A stretch of 64,000 nt of DNA from Ustilaginoidea virens (taxonomy: Eukaryota > Ascomycota > Sordariomycetes > Hypocreales > Clavicipitaceae): assembly GCF_000687475.1 (NCBI RefSeq), contig NC_057318.1, positions 6,138,001 to 6,202,000 of the forward strand. The letters run 5' to 3'. Position 1 is the stretch's first letter, and every line of letters begins with the position of its first letter. The notes beneath the pieces were generated by a model that was not told where the DNA came from, did not search any database, and was given only the letters and a program-made list of their open reading frames with translations. The translations under genes and the position numbers were made by a program. Below, piece by piece: positions 23,230-34,389 of this stretch.

Positions 23230-26200
23230 ACTAGAAATTCTTATATTAGCCGACTTAGGCTCTTTATAGCGCCTCTTATAATATCTATAAATGCTACTTT
23301 TATTGTAGAATAGAACTAATATAGAGTAGCTAATACCTCGCCCCTAAGGGAACCGATCGAGAGTATTATCTTAAGAGGATCCTCCCTATATAACTATAGC
23401 TACCGCTTTAGCCGAAGGGGCTCTATCTCTAGAGGAATATTTAATACCAAACTAAACTATATCCTTACTGCGTTCTTATAACCGGTCCCGATATTAGGAT
23501 AGACTAGGACCCTATCGGCTTTAGAGCCTACACCTACTTTAGCCCCGATCTCTACCTCTACTGTAACTACTAATATACTGCCGCTACCGATCCCTATACA
23601 CTTATCTATATAATATTAGTCCTCTACTAGAATATATAGAAGAAAATCTTTTTTATACGAATAGCATTTTACCACCAAAGCGAAGCTAATATTATAGCGA
23701 TCTAAGAACCTACTATGCCTAGCTATACCCTACTAAGCCTAAGCCTTAATAGGTATATATTAGCAGCCTATAGTAGATAAGCGGCAATATATATCTATAA
23801 GCGGTATAGTCTTAGCATATAGACTACCGAGAAAGGACCTAATTAATATAAAGTCTGCCTTTTTGAAATCAATATTTACTCTATTTACTCTTTAGGCTAT
23901 AAATATAATTAAACTACCCCCCTTATAGACCTTATAAGGCTCTTGCCCTAACCCTAAAGTATATTTATCGGGGATTTTAATATATACTATCCCTTATAGG
24001 ATAGCCTAGATAGAACCTTACCTAGTATTAATACCCTTTTCGACCTTACGATACAGTAGAGACTTAGCCTAGCGACCCCCTGCGGCGAAATTATATAGCA
24101 AGCGCTAAATAAAAAAAATAGCACTATAGACTATGCCTAGGTTATATAAGACCTCACTATTAAATACCTCGGCAATATAGACCTTACCGGGTCCGATTAT
24201 ATCCTATAATTTATCTATATCGATACTAGTAACCTATAAGCCGCTAAAGCCTACCCGAAAAATAGCTAGAAATCCCTTAACCGATACCTTGCTTAAGTAG
24301 AAACTAAAAACCGCTTTATGCCTACTGCTACTACGGCCTTGCTTAGCTCTCCTAAAGAAATAAATATATATACTAAATAGCTTACTTACTAACTTTAAGA
24401 AATTATAGATATTGCGGCCCTAAAGAAAACCCCTAAAGCCCCCGCTATAGAACTATAGTGGAATAACTGTATAAAAATAGCCGCTATTGCCGCGAAGAAA
24501 GTATACTAAAAGTAGGCAGTATACTATACCCCTGAAAATTATAGGGCCGCTTAAGACGCAAAAGCTATCTAAACCTAGGTCGTATAAAAAAAGCGATAAT
24601 ACTTTTAAAGAGAGGTATTAAGGAAAGCTATAGTATAGAATATAGACCTTTAGTCCCTAGAACGATAGGCTAGACTATATAGCGGCCTCCCCCCTAAATC
24701 TAAAGAGATCCTACTACTTAAATACGCCGGCCCTAGCTACCCCTTAGTAACTATATATAGCAAAAAAGCATAGGTCCTTACTTAATATTTCTTCCCTTAG
24801 TCCTATATAATATTTAAGGATATACCAGACCTAACCTTCCCCTAACTTACTAATATAGAGTTCCTACTATATAAGAGATTTATATATAAAGAGGTCTATA
24901 CTACCCTTTACTATATAGCCAGCTAGAAGGCCCTTAGACTAAACGGGCTACCTGCGGGATTCCTTAAGGTATATAGCCCCCCCTTAATTATAGCTTTTAC
25001 CTACCTTTTTAATAAGTCCTGCTATATTAGGCACTACTTAGCTTAATTCCGGGAGGCCTATATAGTTATACTAAAAAAGCTAGGAAAGAAACTAAAGGAA
25101 TACTCTAAAGCAAGAGGCTAAAGACTAATATCTTTATTTAATCTAATTAGTAAAGTCTTAAAAGCCGCGGTAGTATACTAGCTTACTACTGCCCTTAAGG
25201 AGGGCAACCTATTCTTAGACCTTTAGATAGGAAATAAAGCTAATCGTTCTATAAATATAGCCCTTAATACTCTCATAAAAATAGTTTATATAGTATAGTA
25301 CTATAGTAGGATTGCCTCGCTCCTCTAGCTTAATATATCTATAGCCTTTAATATAGTGAACTATATTCAACTTATTTACCTACTTTTAGAAAAGGGATTA
25401 CTACTATAGATTATAGTATAGGTTTATAGCTTTACCGACTCTTATATAGCACGAATTTATTTTAAAGGCAAATTAACTAATAACCTATTTATTACTATTA
25501 GGGTCTTATAAGGGTCCCCTTTCTCCTTTATCCTCTTTTTAGTCTATATTGCACTACTCTATAAAAGGCTTAAAGAAGTAGCCTCTATTATTACCCTAGG
25601 GTTTATAGATAATATTAATATTATAGCATATAGGAGGAGTATAAAGGAGATTTAGACCCTATTTAAAAAGGTATAAATAATTTATAACGAGTAGTCTAAA
25701 TAAGCTAGGCTTAATTTTAACCTAGGGAAGAGTAAGCTTATCTATTTTATATACACCTATAAGGCAAATAAGATACTAATCCAACTTAAGACTATAACGA
25801 TTTAGCTAAAGTAGTATACCTATTTCTTAGGGGTTAAAATCTACTAAAAACTTTAGTAGCATAAATACCGCGTAAAAATAGCTAAAAAGCTCGAGCGGTA
25901 GCGACTCGCCCTTATAGCGATAGCGGCCTCTATATAGGGATATTAATATAAAGAGGCCTAATTAATCTATATATAAGTCATTCATACTACTATCGCTTTC
26001 GGCACGGGAGTTTAGTATACCCCTACCGCCCCTAATAGGATAGCAAAAGGTATTACAAAATTATTAACTATAGAGTAATTATCTTGCCTTTAAATTATTA
26101 CTAGGGCCTTTAAGGCTATACTAATAGATATCCTCGAAACTAAAGCGGCTATACTACCTATCAACTTATACTTAAATTATATCTACTAGCGATTTTTAGA

Positions 26201-26960
26201 AAGGATAATAAAGACCGGGATAACTAAGCAAATTAACCATACCTTTACTATAATAATAGCGATACTCTAACGCTATTGGTAGAGCGACTATAAAGGACCC
26301 TAGATATATATCCTATTCCCAGAACTCAACCTATAGTAGCTAATAGCTAAAGAATGCCTAATAAAAGAGTGGCTTATTAAGTAGTCTAAATACTAAACCG
26401 CCGTAAGAGCGAAATAGGGGCGGTATAGGCCTATAGCAGCAGAGAAGGCCCTAGACTTCTAATCTACAGCTATAATAATTCAGCTCTATAATAGCCTCTT
26501 TAAATATAAATCGGCTATATTTACCTAATTTCGCATAAAAAAGATCGGACTAAACTCCTTCCTTTATTAGCGCTAAGTCCCTATTATGCCCTTACCTCTC
26601 TATTAATATAAGGAGGCCCCTAAAGATTATTATTACCTAATCCTCTTTTGCCCAAAATATAGATAATAGCGCTAATAGCTATATAGGACCGGCCTAAGCC
26701 TTTTCTAAAACTACTAAGGGATCTCTATTGCCCTTAATAAGCTAAGCCTTACCTGCCGACTTATATATTAGATCTTTAGCCTTAACTGCTTCGACTAATT
26801 CTAACTCGCTTAATCGCTCTAGCGACCTGCCCCTATAGAGGCACTAGGCCGACCCTAACTACTTAATACCGCCCCTAATATCTAATAATAATATCCTAAT
26901 ATAGGAGAGAAAAGATATAGTAAGCAGATAAATATAATTAATTCTTAGCTACCCTAAAGC
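23230..26960 (+). pseudogene. LINE ORF2: endonuclease and reverse transcriptase, inactivated
   Basis: Long frame with RIP-type stops. An endonuclease-like N-terminal part spans about 23.3-24.3 kb (GNIDLTGSDYI-type text). RT follows from about 24.7 to 26.0 kb with LNGLPAGFLK, ISLFNLISKVL and RVLQGSPFSFILFL. The catalytic box reads GFIDNINIIAY near 25600 where FADDTN is expected, so the second catalytic Asp is now Asn. The C-terminal part has KLLTIEQLSCLQIITRAFKA and a decayed zinc motif (LILFCPKYR) as in Tad1/CgT1-type ORF2. No RNase H was identified with confidence. The enzyme would nick target DNA and prime reverse transcription there. Confidence 0.82.
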
Positions 26961-26985
26961 TATAATATTAATATTAGAGCCCCTT

Positions 26986-27065
26986 TCCCCCCCCCTCCCC
27001 CTCCCCTGCCGGCCCCTATAGTAGCCCCCCCTCCCTCTCCCCCCTCTCCCCCTCCCCCTCTACCG
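26986..27065 (+). repeat. C-rich tract
   Basis: Runs of C4 to C9 separated by T or short spacers. The minus strand has many G-runs and could form quadruplexes. It lies just after ORF2 coding text. Confidence 0.8.
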
Positions 27066-27370
27066 CCCTCTTCTGCCCTTAAGAGATAAATAGCTCTAAT
27101 ACGGCCTAAATGCCCTCTAATGCTTTTATTTTATACTCCTTAAGGTTTAGCACCTCCTAGGTCACCCTAAGAGTAATACTCCCCCCTACTATTATTACTG
27201 CCGCTATTACCTTCTCTTTACTACAGGCAATCGATGCCTACTATATCTTTAACTAAAGGGTATAATAATTATCGACCTATCTATATTAGCACCTATCCCA
27301 TATAGTCCCTATATTTTATATATACCTCCCCTCCCGCGGCTAGTACCTCTTAGGCACCTAGGAGGGCGTG

Positions 27371-27399
27371 AATAGACTCCTGGTTTTTAGGAGTCTATT
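27371..27399 (+). other. Perfect hairpin in LINE 3' region
   Basis: AATAGACTCCT and AGGAGTCTATT pair exactly over 11 bp with a 7-nt loop GGTTTTT. The stem survived in a heavily mutated element. A possible RNA structure recognised by the LINE RT is an inference only. Confidence 0.8.
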
Positions 27400-27694
27400 T
27401 AAAAGGTCGGTAGGTCTTCCCTACTATAGTATACGCGAAATACGCCGCCTTAGGCCCTATATGGTATTATACTATATTACTATCGTTTGAATATTAGTTA
27501 GATTAGGGTTCGGTCGGTTAGGTCCTACCTTATTAAGAGTAGTAATAATATTCAGGGTCTTTAGCTTATATTAGGTAAGGGTCGTAGGGCTAGCCTTATA
27601 GCTCGCCAGGCTAATAATAGCAGGTTAGTAATACTAATATAGCGGGAGCAGGCAGTACCTACCCCTTTATCTAAAGATGCCGACTTTTTTGGTA

Positions 27695-27812
27695 TACTAC
27701 TGCTATTATTATTATTACTATTACTATAGCTATTACTGCTACTGCTATTGCTGCTGCTAATACTATTGCTACTGCTATTATTGATACTAATACTGCTGCT
27801 ATTATTACCGCC
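27695..27812 (+). repeat. Triplet microsatellite (TAT/TAC/TGC)n
   Basis: About 39 triplets of TAT, TAC, TGC and GCT. A short TAC/TGC repeat converted by C/T transitions would give this pattern. Confidence 0.85.
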
Positions 27813-28531
27813 CTACTATATAGGTTAGTATTATCCCTATAGCGCTAAAGAGAACGGGGCTTAAAGGGATTATATACGGAAAAATAATAGCTATATAGAA
27901 AGGAAGAAAAAGGGATTAAAAAGTCGGGGGGCATTTATACCTTTATATTTTCGCCCGATTAGAGGCCCTTATGCCCTCTTTTTATACTTAGCTCACCCTA
28001 ACCCCCGACCCAATACCGCTTGCTTTTTACTAAATACCCCCCCTGCAGCCGATTCGCCGCCGATATGGCCCTAATAATAAAAAATTCCCTTACTTTTGCT
28101 TTAATACCCCCGCGCGATACGCATACCGTATAGCTGGCGCGCGTACTATATAGCCGGCGTTGCCCCGCTTATATAACCCCTATTTCACTTTCGATTTATA
28201 GCACACCGACCTAGGACTACCCCTCCCCTATAGATATTAGACCTACCTTTTTCCGGACCTACTTTCTCTAGATCGCTCTTACACTTTTCCCAGTACTACC
28301 ACTAGGTACGATCCTAAGCGATAGCACACCTACCTTTCCTATATGCTAGAAACCTATCGGCCCCCCTGGGGGCCTGACTCCCTAGTCGTTATAATTGTAC
28401 TAGTAGGAAGGGTTTTCCCCCCGGACCTCAGGTTTTTCCCCTCCGGATTATTTGCCGGAGTACTAGATAGGCATTTCTAGCTTAGAATAGCCCCCTAGAG
28501 TAATTTAATAATAATAATATAGAGCCTAACG

Positions 28532-29458
28532 CCTATTCAATTTATATATAGTACAAGAAATTAAAGGTAAAGGTATAGATACCCCGTATGAGAAGTCTAG
28601 GCTTATTATATAGGGTTATAGCGATAATAAGAAGCAATTAATATTAACTTAATCCCCTATAATTCAATAGGTAAGTCAACGGCTACTAATATTAATAGCC
28701 CCATCACTATAATAATCTTATGGCCTCTTCCTTTGGATATAGGATATTATACAGGCTTATATGCAGTTATCTACAACCCTTAACAGATCGATTATCGCTA
28801 GGCTACCTAAGCAGATAGCGCACTAATATCCTGATAATACCATTATAGAAGTGGTTAAGCTGCTGTATAGAATAGCTGAGGCAGGCACCCACTAGTGGGC
28901 AATATACTTCCGGCACTATCGCGAGAAGTTAGGCATAACTATATCAACCTATAACCCCTATTTGCTGATATCTACCGGTAATGACGATACTAACCGTACT
29001 AGCGATACTATAACGCCTTCCTGCTGACCGGTAATATCGTCACTTATAGCTCTACAAAAAGTAAGCGTATAACGCGTAGCGTATTCGCTTCGGAGCTGTA
29101 TAGTATAGTGCAAGGGGTCGATATCGTATATGCGATAGGCATAACCCTCAATATAATTACTAGCAGGCTGGGATTGCCGAAGATCCCTACGGTAGTATGT
29201 ATGGATTCGTTTTTATTATACGAATGTCTTATTAAGCTAGGTACTATTAAAGAGAAAAGGCTTATAATAGATATTATAGTCTTACAATAGTTATACGAGC
29301 GCTGAGAGATATATAAGATCCGTTGGATCAATAGGAATGATAATCTCGCTAATGTAATAACTAAGGGAATGCCTAATAAAGCTCTTAAGACCTTTATCGA
29401 CCAAAATAGGGCTATCATACGTATAGAAGGGTAGGTAAAGAGGCCGGTTAATGTCTAA
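28532..29458 (+). pseudogene. Element A pol fragment: RT remnant and RNase H end
   Basis: Picks up the A frame after the LINE. RT text runs to about 29010 (VVKLLYRIAEAGTHQWAIYF-like). About 590 bp present in E at 62892-63470 are missing. Then follows the RNase H C-terminal part: SEVYSIVQGVDIVYAIG-like, VVCMDSFLLYECLIKLGT and NDNLANVITKGMPNKALKT. It ends at TAA 29456-29458 where E has TGA. Confidence 0.85.
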
Positions 29459-29757
29459 CTGCATTTAAGAGGTATTAGTGATGTTATGGGTGGCAAGTGT
29501 ATGGATTTTCCTATGTTCAATGTTGTATTCAATACTATATTTACTGCTTTTACTGCGTTTACTGCTGCCCCTTTTTGCCCCTTTGTTTTGGCTGCGATAT
29601 TCAACATACCGGCTGTACGGTATGATGCCGGCCGCGCGGCGCGACAACGTTATCGCCGGCATAACCTGCCGAGACCGCGCCGCACTTTTCTTTCTATGTG
29701 TGCGCCTTATATCCTAGCGATTCCGATGTTTGCTTCTATAAAAAGAGAAGCTGCTAG
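29459..29757 (+). other. Element A 3' untranslated part before LTR
   Basis: Matches E 63918-64000 for its first 83 bp. It includes GC-rich unmutated sequence (about 29620-29690). No polypurine tract as clear as in the other elements; the best candidate is AAAAAGAGAAG at 29740-29750. An open frame here (29486-30007) runs into the LTR and has no protein features; not called. Confidence 0.6.
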
Positions 29758-30102
29758 TGTCGGAATCGCTATCGCAAGGTGCCCAATTGGGCACATTGCG
29801 ACGGATGTGCCGCGCACACTGCTGCACACGATATGGCTACTTTTGCCCCTTTGCCCCTTTTGCCCCTGTGCCCTTGAGCCCGGTAGGGCATGCGGGCAGC
29901 CCGGCCCGACTGCGCCGATGCATGTGACTGCGGCACGCATAAAAGGGCCACATCGTGTAATTACCCTCTTTTGCTTCCTTTCTTTCCTTTTAGATAGTGG
30001 TTATTAGTAAAGCAATCAAATCCTTTACTTGGTGACCTCACGGTACATGATACCACGCGCGCGACCCTACGAACAACTGGGTACCCCGAGTTTATATCAA
30101 CA
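29758..30102 (+). repeat. Element A 3' LTR
   Basis: 345 bp, TGTCGGAATC to TATATCAACA. Homologous to the E left LTR (51859-52191), but slightly longer because of the TTTGCCCC repeat run. The centre is GC-rich, with CCCAATTGGGCACATTGCGA and GAGCCCGGTAGGGCA. Ends the nest of region 1. Confidence 0.92.
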
Positions 30103-31984
30103 GATTCCCCGCGAATTTATGCGCCAGAGGAGAACTGCGACGGAGGCCATATCGGTGGTACTACCAACGCTCCACTAGAGCTAGTCCACTGATTTGTATA
30201 ATGCGTAGCAAAGGCCACATAAGACTTATACATAACTAGATAGGCCTTAGCTCAGCTTTCCTTTGTTTCATGTGGACTATGACATATGTATGCTATATAT
30301 GCTATAGAGCACTATATATAGGGGCATAATTCACCCTTCCTTAGCTAGTGATTAAGGACTATTATGCACCTTTCGCTAGTGAGCCCCGCATACCGTGATA
30401 AGTTCCTCCCCCTGCAAAGTCGGGATCAGGGAGCGACGGTGACAAGATACAGCGTGAGACAGACTTGCTATAAGTGGTAAGTCTCGCCTGTACACGTAAA
30501 GATGATGGGAAGGGATTTCGAACATGCAGGGAAACACTAAGGCTATAATGGAACTTATACCTTCGCACCTATACGCACCTATTTTACCACAACTAGTGAC
30601 ATGCCGCATTTTCGCTGCTGCAAACTTTTGTTGAAGTGAGCACATAATCTTGAGGGACTAAGGCCTGTTAAATACCCATCCTTCGTGCTGGCTAGAGTCT
30701 ACCTCGCCATTTACTTGCGAAAATAAGGGACTTGGCCCTGGGCTACGATTGCGAGTTATATAAAATGGTCGGCCATTTTGAGTTATTCAAGTGAATACAG
30801 CCGGCTGATATGCTGTCGAATGCCCTACTTGCGGAGGGCCTACTTGCGAATTTAGTTGTGAAGAAAAGAGACTAGGTTAGGGCTAGGATTATGCGTTACT
30901 TAATATACTAGTGTTATTCTGCGAAATGACTAAGAGGATGCAGCTGGCTAATGTGCTATCAAGGGGCCTACTTAATGAGGCTGTTGATAATGCTATTAAT
31001 AATAATCGCGTGGGCAAAAGTGTGATGATGTGTGTTGTACAGGTAGGTAGAAAGGAGAAATGTATATGGAGTAGAAGGAAGAAAAATGCGGTATGTAGCT
31101 GCTAGTAGAAAACTAGGTGCGAATATACAATCTCCATTGTAGGCTTAGCGTTTCCCTGCATGTTCGAAATCCTTCCCGGCATCTTAACGTATATGTCTCG
31201 CCTACAACCTCGAACAAGGCTCGGTTCTCGACTAGGGTGTCGGGTGTGGGGTCACATGAAGCGATAAAACATAGATACTCAAAGGCTGTTAAGGACGGAT
31301 GTAAATACCGTGTTTGACAGTTGCCGAAGTACCACAATCTATGGAATTACCTTAGTTCGGATTGCCCTCGTCGATTGACGCTCGTTTCGAATTATCACCA
31401 TTGCCTCATGGACGGTGACGAGGGACGGTGCTCGAACAGTAGTTATTCTCTGGGAAGCATTTATGATGACAAACCAGACGCCAAAGTCGAAAGGTCCGGA
31501 GGCAGATACGCACCGACCGCACCACACTACACCGTGCGGGCCTTGAAGTTCACGAGCGGCTGTCGATTGACAATTAAACCGTCCTTGACGCCGCGAACAA
31601 AGTATGAATGCATCGAATCCTTGATTCCATTGTCTGCGAGGGTCAATATTAGTGGCGCGACTGCAATCGCGGGCTGGCGAATTATTAACATCCCGTCACA
31701 TCATGTGTCCCTCCACTTCTCCTAGACTCACACCATGTCAGCCCGGCTAGTCGTTGACTCAATGTCTCTGCCCAAGACACAGGAGGAGTCTAATCGCGGC
31801 TCTCGAGTTTTCAGTGTGAGAAGTCGCGTTTTCCTGCTTCTGAAGTACGGAGTAATGGATAATGTCTCTGCTTATATTTTGCTGTCGTATCCCCCGGCCC
31901 CGCCCCTGGGCGCCCTCTCACTTACATATAATAATCAATATCTATGACACGCGAGAGTCAAGATAAGACCCAGAACCTGTTGAA
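30103..31984 (+). other. Non-coding host stretch with inverted repeat
   Basis: No supported gene. It holds a 23-bp inverted repeat (30513-30535 and 31150-31172) with longer, weaker arms. It also has a short palindrome near 30763-30780 (AAAATGGTCGGCCATTTT) and two loosely similar blocks (about 30715-30765 and 30840-30905). Short open frames do not look like genes. Base composition is more balanced than in the elements. Confidence 0.6.
30476..31206. repeat. Inverted repeat, possible small DNA transposon or inverted duplicate
   Basis: Perfect 23-bp arms (GGATTTCGAACATGCAGGGA and on, 30513-30535; complement 31150-31172) within diverged arms of about 75 bp. The arms are 614 bp apart. Both arms translate to similar words (SLHVRNPF / SLHVRNPS), so they may be two copies of one ancestral sequence rather than transposon ends. 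No target duplication was identified. Confidence 0.5.
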
Positions 31985-33606
31985 TTAGTGATAACTCTGT
32001 TCACAGACCCTCCGCAGATCCGTTTGCTCGGTATTTGGAATCAAGTTGCCATGCGAGCTTATGTGTGGCAAGTATATTGCTTTCAATTCGACTCTTATGC
32101 TTGCGACTTTGAGGCACTCTGTTATTACATACGACTCGCTCTCTCCCATGCCTCGCGGCGTTTCCGTCACTTTGCCGGCAAGATTGTCTTTGGCTCCAAT
32201 CCTAAGGGGAAAGTCTACGTTTGCATAACGGCTACTGATGGCATCTCGTTTAAATTGTATGACAATCGGACGGATGGCCAGGCTTTTGGTTTTGAACGGA
32301 ACTATCCGGAGCTGAAGGCATAGGGGTTCCTATCTAAGGCCTTTTTGGGCCTTGGTTTGGGCTGCTCTATGAGCTGAAGGAAGGCGAAGTAGGTGTGCTA
32401 GTCACGGAGCTACACGCGCGTATCATACCGGGAGGACTCTTGCTATGCATCTTCCTATATCACGCTATTTCGGATGGCATTGGTATGTGTAACTTTGTTT
32501 CGACCTTTGCCGCTTCCTCGTTCCGCACAGACGCCGAGGGCTTCTTTGTTGAGCAATGTCGTGTTCAGTAAGGTTAATTCGGCAGATGTAGATGTCGATA
32601 TACCCGAGGAAAGCACTCGGAAATTGATGCGAGATCATTCTTTTAGGGACCTTGTGAAAAAGTGTCCCGAATACGTCATCCTACCCGAGCCTACTGGACC
32701 GACAGTTTCGCCCTGTATCCGCCACGCTTTAGTTTCACCGCTTGAGATTGTGGTCAAAACCGGACGCATATCCAGGCTTAGCGCAGAAAGCATTCGCTTC
32801 CTTAAGCTGAGGGACCAGAAATGGGCCAAGGAAAGGATGAAATTGTCCGGCGGCGCAAGTCCTTCTACCTTTGCATGTCTAGCTGCCCATACTTGGTCTT
32901 TTGCACCGTCGCACGACTGCAATCACAGCCACACGGGGCCAAAGGGAACATCAACCATAACACTACTGACGCAAAGGACCGAAGCCGCCTTCTCGTTCCT
33001 GAGTCTTGGAGAAGGAGAGCGTTTCGACATAGCCTTAATGAATATGCTAGCAATGCCGTGTGTATGCCTCGGATTGTTACCAGCATCGATAGTCACTATT
33101 CGGTTGTCAATTCGGCACCACCATCGTCATTGCCGTCGTCGTCACCCGCGGGGACAGGAACAACGCCAGAGCGACGTTATGTCGATGCCCTGAGTAAGCT
33201 GATATTCTCAATCGATGTATTAATTACGGCGGTTGACGACGACTTTATCATAACTCGGACGGCTATATTTCGGGCTGCGATCGATCCTCTTCTTCTCGGG
33301 CTAAATTTAAATCCCCAGGACCCTCTAGAATTTGAATTCAGCTCCTGGCGACATCTAGGAGCAGATATCGAATTCAATCTTCCCAGAGTTGCAATATCAG
33401 ACAAGGACTCTGCACGCCGAGGTAGAAGAAGTGCAGATGCTATGCGGCGTGCCCAACCGGCTTATAATATAGGAGCCGGATTCGTACTACGGGGCAAGAA
33501 GAGCGACACGGATTATGAGGTCCTGGTTACTCTGGATAAAAAGTCGATGGATTATCTATTGTCGGCCGCGAAGTGGAGGGATTGGGTAAGAGAGGTTGTC
33601 GAGTGA
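31985..33606 (+). pseudogene. BAHD-type acyltransferase pseudogene
   Basis: Decayed member of the fungal transferase family PF02458 (relatives include trichothecene 3-O-acetyltransferase; function here unknown). The N-terminal part at 31988-32320 has RFRHFAGKIVFGSN. The active-site HxxxDG survives as HAISDG near 32463. The C-terminal part at about 32900-33606 has NAVCMPRIVTS, GLNLNPQDPLEFEFSSWRH and YEVLVTLDKKSMDYLLSAAK. It is broken by an in-frame TAG at 32321, frame changes near 32340, 32560 and 32900, and no start codon at the expected place. The damage includes indels, unlike the RIP-only damage in the elements. Family members use acyl-CoA to acylate a hydroxyl or amine. Confidence 0.8.
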
Positions 33607-34181
33607 CTTGTCAGCCCGTCACAAGAGCAGGAGAGTAGGCGTCGATGACAGTTTGCCGACGAGGGCGACGCCCGTCGAGCAGTTGGTCCATTCCGTGTCT
33701 TTTTTTTTTTTTTTTTTTGGTTTTGTTCGTGGACGCAGGTTGTGATTACAGCTAGACTAGGGTGGTAATCATGTATTTGAAGACTCGGAGTATAGGCGCC
33801 AGATTTGCTCCGTTCCGGGATTTTTCTCAATAGAAGCCGCACTTCGTGTGGCGTCACATTTCAGTGCAATAGGAGTTTCTAGAAACCGAGACTGTACTCC
33901 GTACTCCGAACAGAGTATCGCAAAAGAATGATACGTTCCAACTTGCTGTTGCACCGAAAACGTGACACCTGCGTTGTGTATGCGGAGCCAAGGACCAGCT
34001 CTTGCGCCCACTGTTTAGTTTTGTGACTGCTACCAGGTGGCTACCTGTTTTTCTTCCTCGTTTCTTGCAGCTTTACCACACTCAATTGCGTATCCCTGAT
34101 AACCAAGACTGGTGGTCCTTCATACCAGACAGTGCATACCAGCTTGAGACCTTATTTACAACACCGTACCTACATTCTAGC
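33607..34181 (+). other. Intergenic, with poly-T run
   Basis: No supported gene. A run of 19 T lies at 33700-33718, about 95 bp after the acyltransferase stop. Continues at 40001 after element G. Confidence 0.6.
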
Positions 34182-34377
34182 TGTCGGCGGGGATATCGGT
34201 GGATCATCACATATGTCGGGAATGTCCGGATACGAATGTGGCACATGTAACCGAGGGAATAGTAGCCCCTTTGGGTTACCCCTGTGCCCACTATAAATAG
34301 CTGGTAACCTAAGTATTGTTGAGCCAAGTCAGGTCAAACCTTAACAATATACCGCTTTCTCTCCCTGCTTCCTGATA
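34182..34377 (+). repeat. Element G left LTR
   Basis: 196 bp, TGTCGGCGGG start. TATAAATA at 34292-34299 is the likely promoter. Ends CTGATA, the usual CA changed to TA. Confidence 0.93.
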
Positions 34378-34389
34378 TAGTAGTAATTG
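34378..34389 (+). other. Element G primer binding site, mutated
   Basis: TAGTAGTAATTG corresponds to TGGTAGCAATTG of C and H with G-to-A and C-to-T changes. Confidence 0.6.

Larger units (their letters stand above)
9249..28514 (+). mobile_element. Tad1-like LINE, split by element B
   Basis: Non-LTR retrotransposon of about 6.6 kb once element B is removed. It is flanked by a 17-bp target duplication, 9232-9248 and 28515-28531, with one mismatch (A/G). E carries the same stretch unbroken near 62390, which proves the insertion. The order is ORF1 with zinc knuckles, ORF2 with endonuclease and RT, then a long 3' region ending in TAATAATAATAA-like sequence. Both frames carry many RIP-type stops. 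Confidence 0.88.
26961..28514 (+). other. LINE 3' untranslated region
   Basis: No supported gene. It holds a C-rich tract (26986-27065), a perfect 11-bp hairpin (27371-27399), a triplet microsatellite (about 27695-27812) and a terminal TAATAATAATAA-like end next to the target duplication. Some GC-rich unmutated stretches remain, for example GCCGGCGTTGCCCCGC near 28150. Confidence 0.6.
1..30102 (+). mobile_element. Copia element A, outermost host of the nest (5' end outside window)
   Basis: Ty1/copia-type LTR retrotransposon. Its pieces are 1-725, 8349-9248 and 28532-30102, separated by element D and by the LINE with its own inserts. The three pieces align in order with uninterrupted element E of the same family: base 1 here matches E near 60838. 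The pieces run through gag-pre-integrase, integrase, integrase C-terminus, RT remnant and RNase H, then the 3' LTR. The 5' LTR, gag and protease should lie left of the window. The reading frame carries many TAG/TAA at expected Gln/Trp codons, so the copy is dead. Compared with E it also lacks about 590 bp of RT (junction near 29011). Confidence 0.9.

Noticed and set aside
29486..30007. 173-residue open frame at the end of element A
   Set aside because: It runs from the 3' untranslated part into the LTR, is low-complexity in places and lacks motifs; it overlaps other frames in GC-rich sequence.
32865..33086. Open frames on the minus strand within the acyltransferase region
   Set aside because: Plus-strand frames match a known family; the minus frames are antisense shadows.
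33700..33718. Poly-T run as the tail of a reverse-oriented retrogene or SINE
   Set aside because: No target duplication or element body was found beside it.
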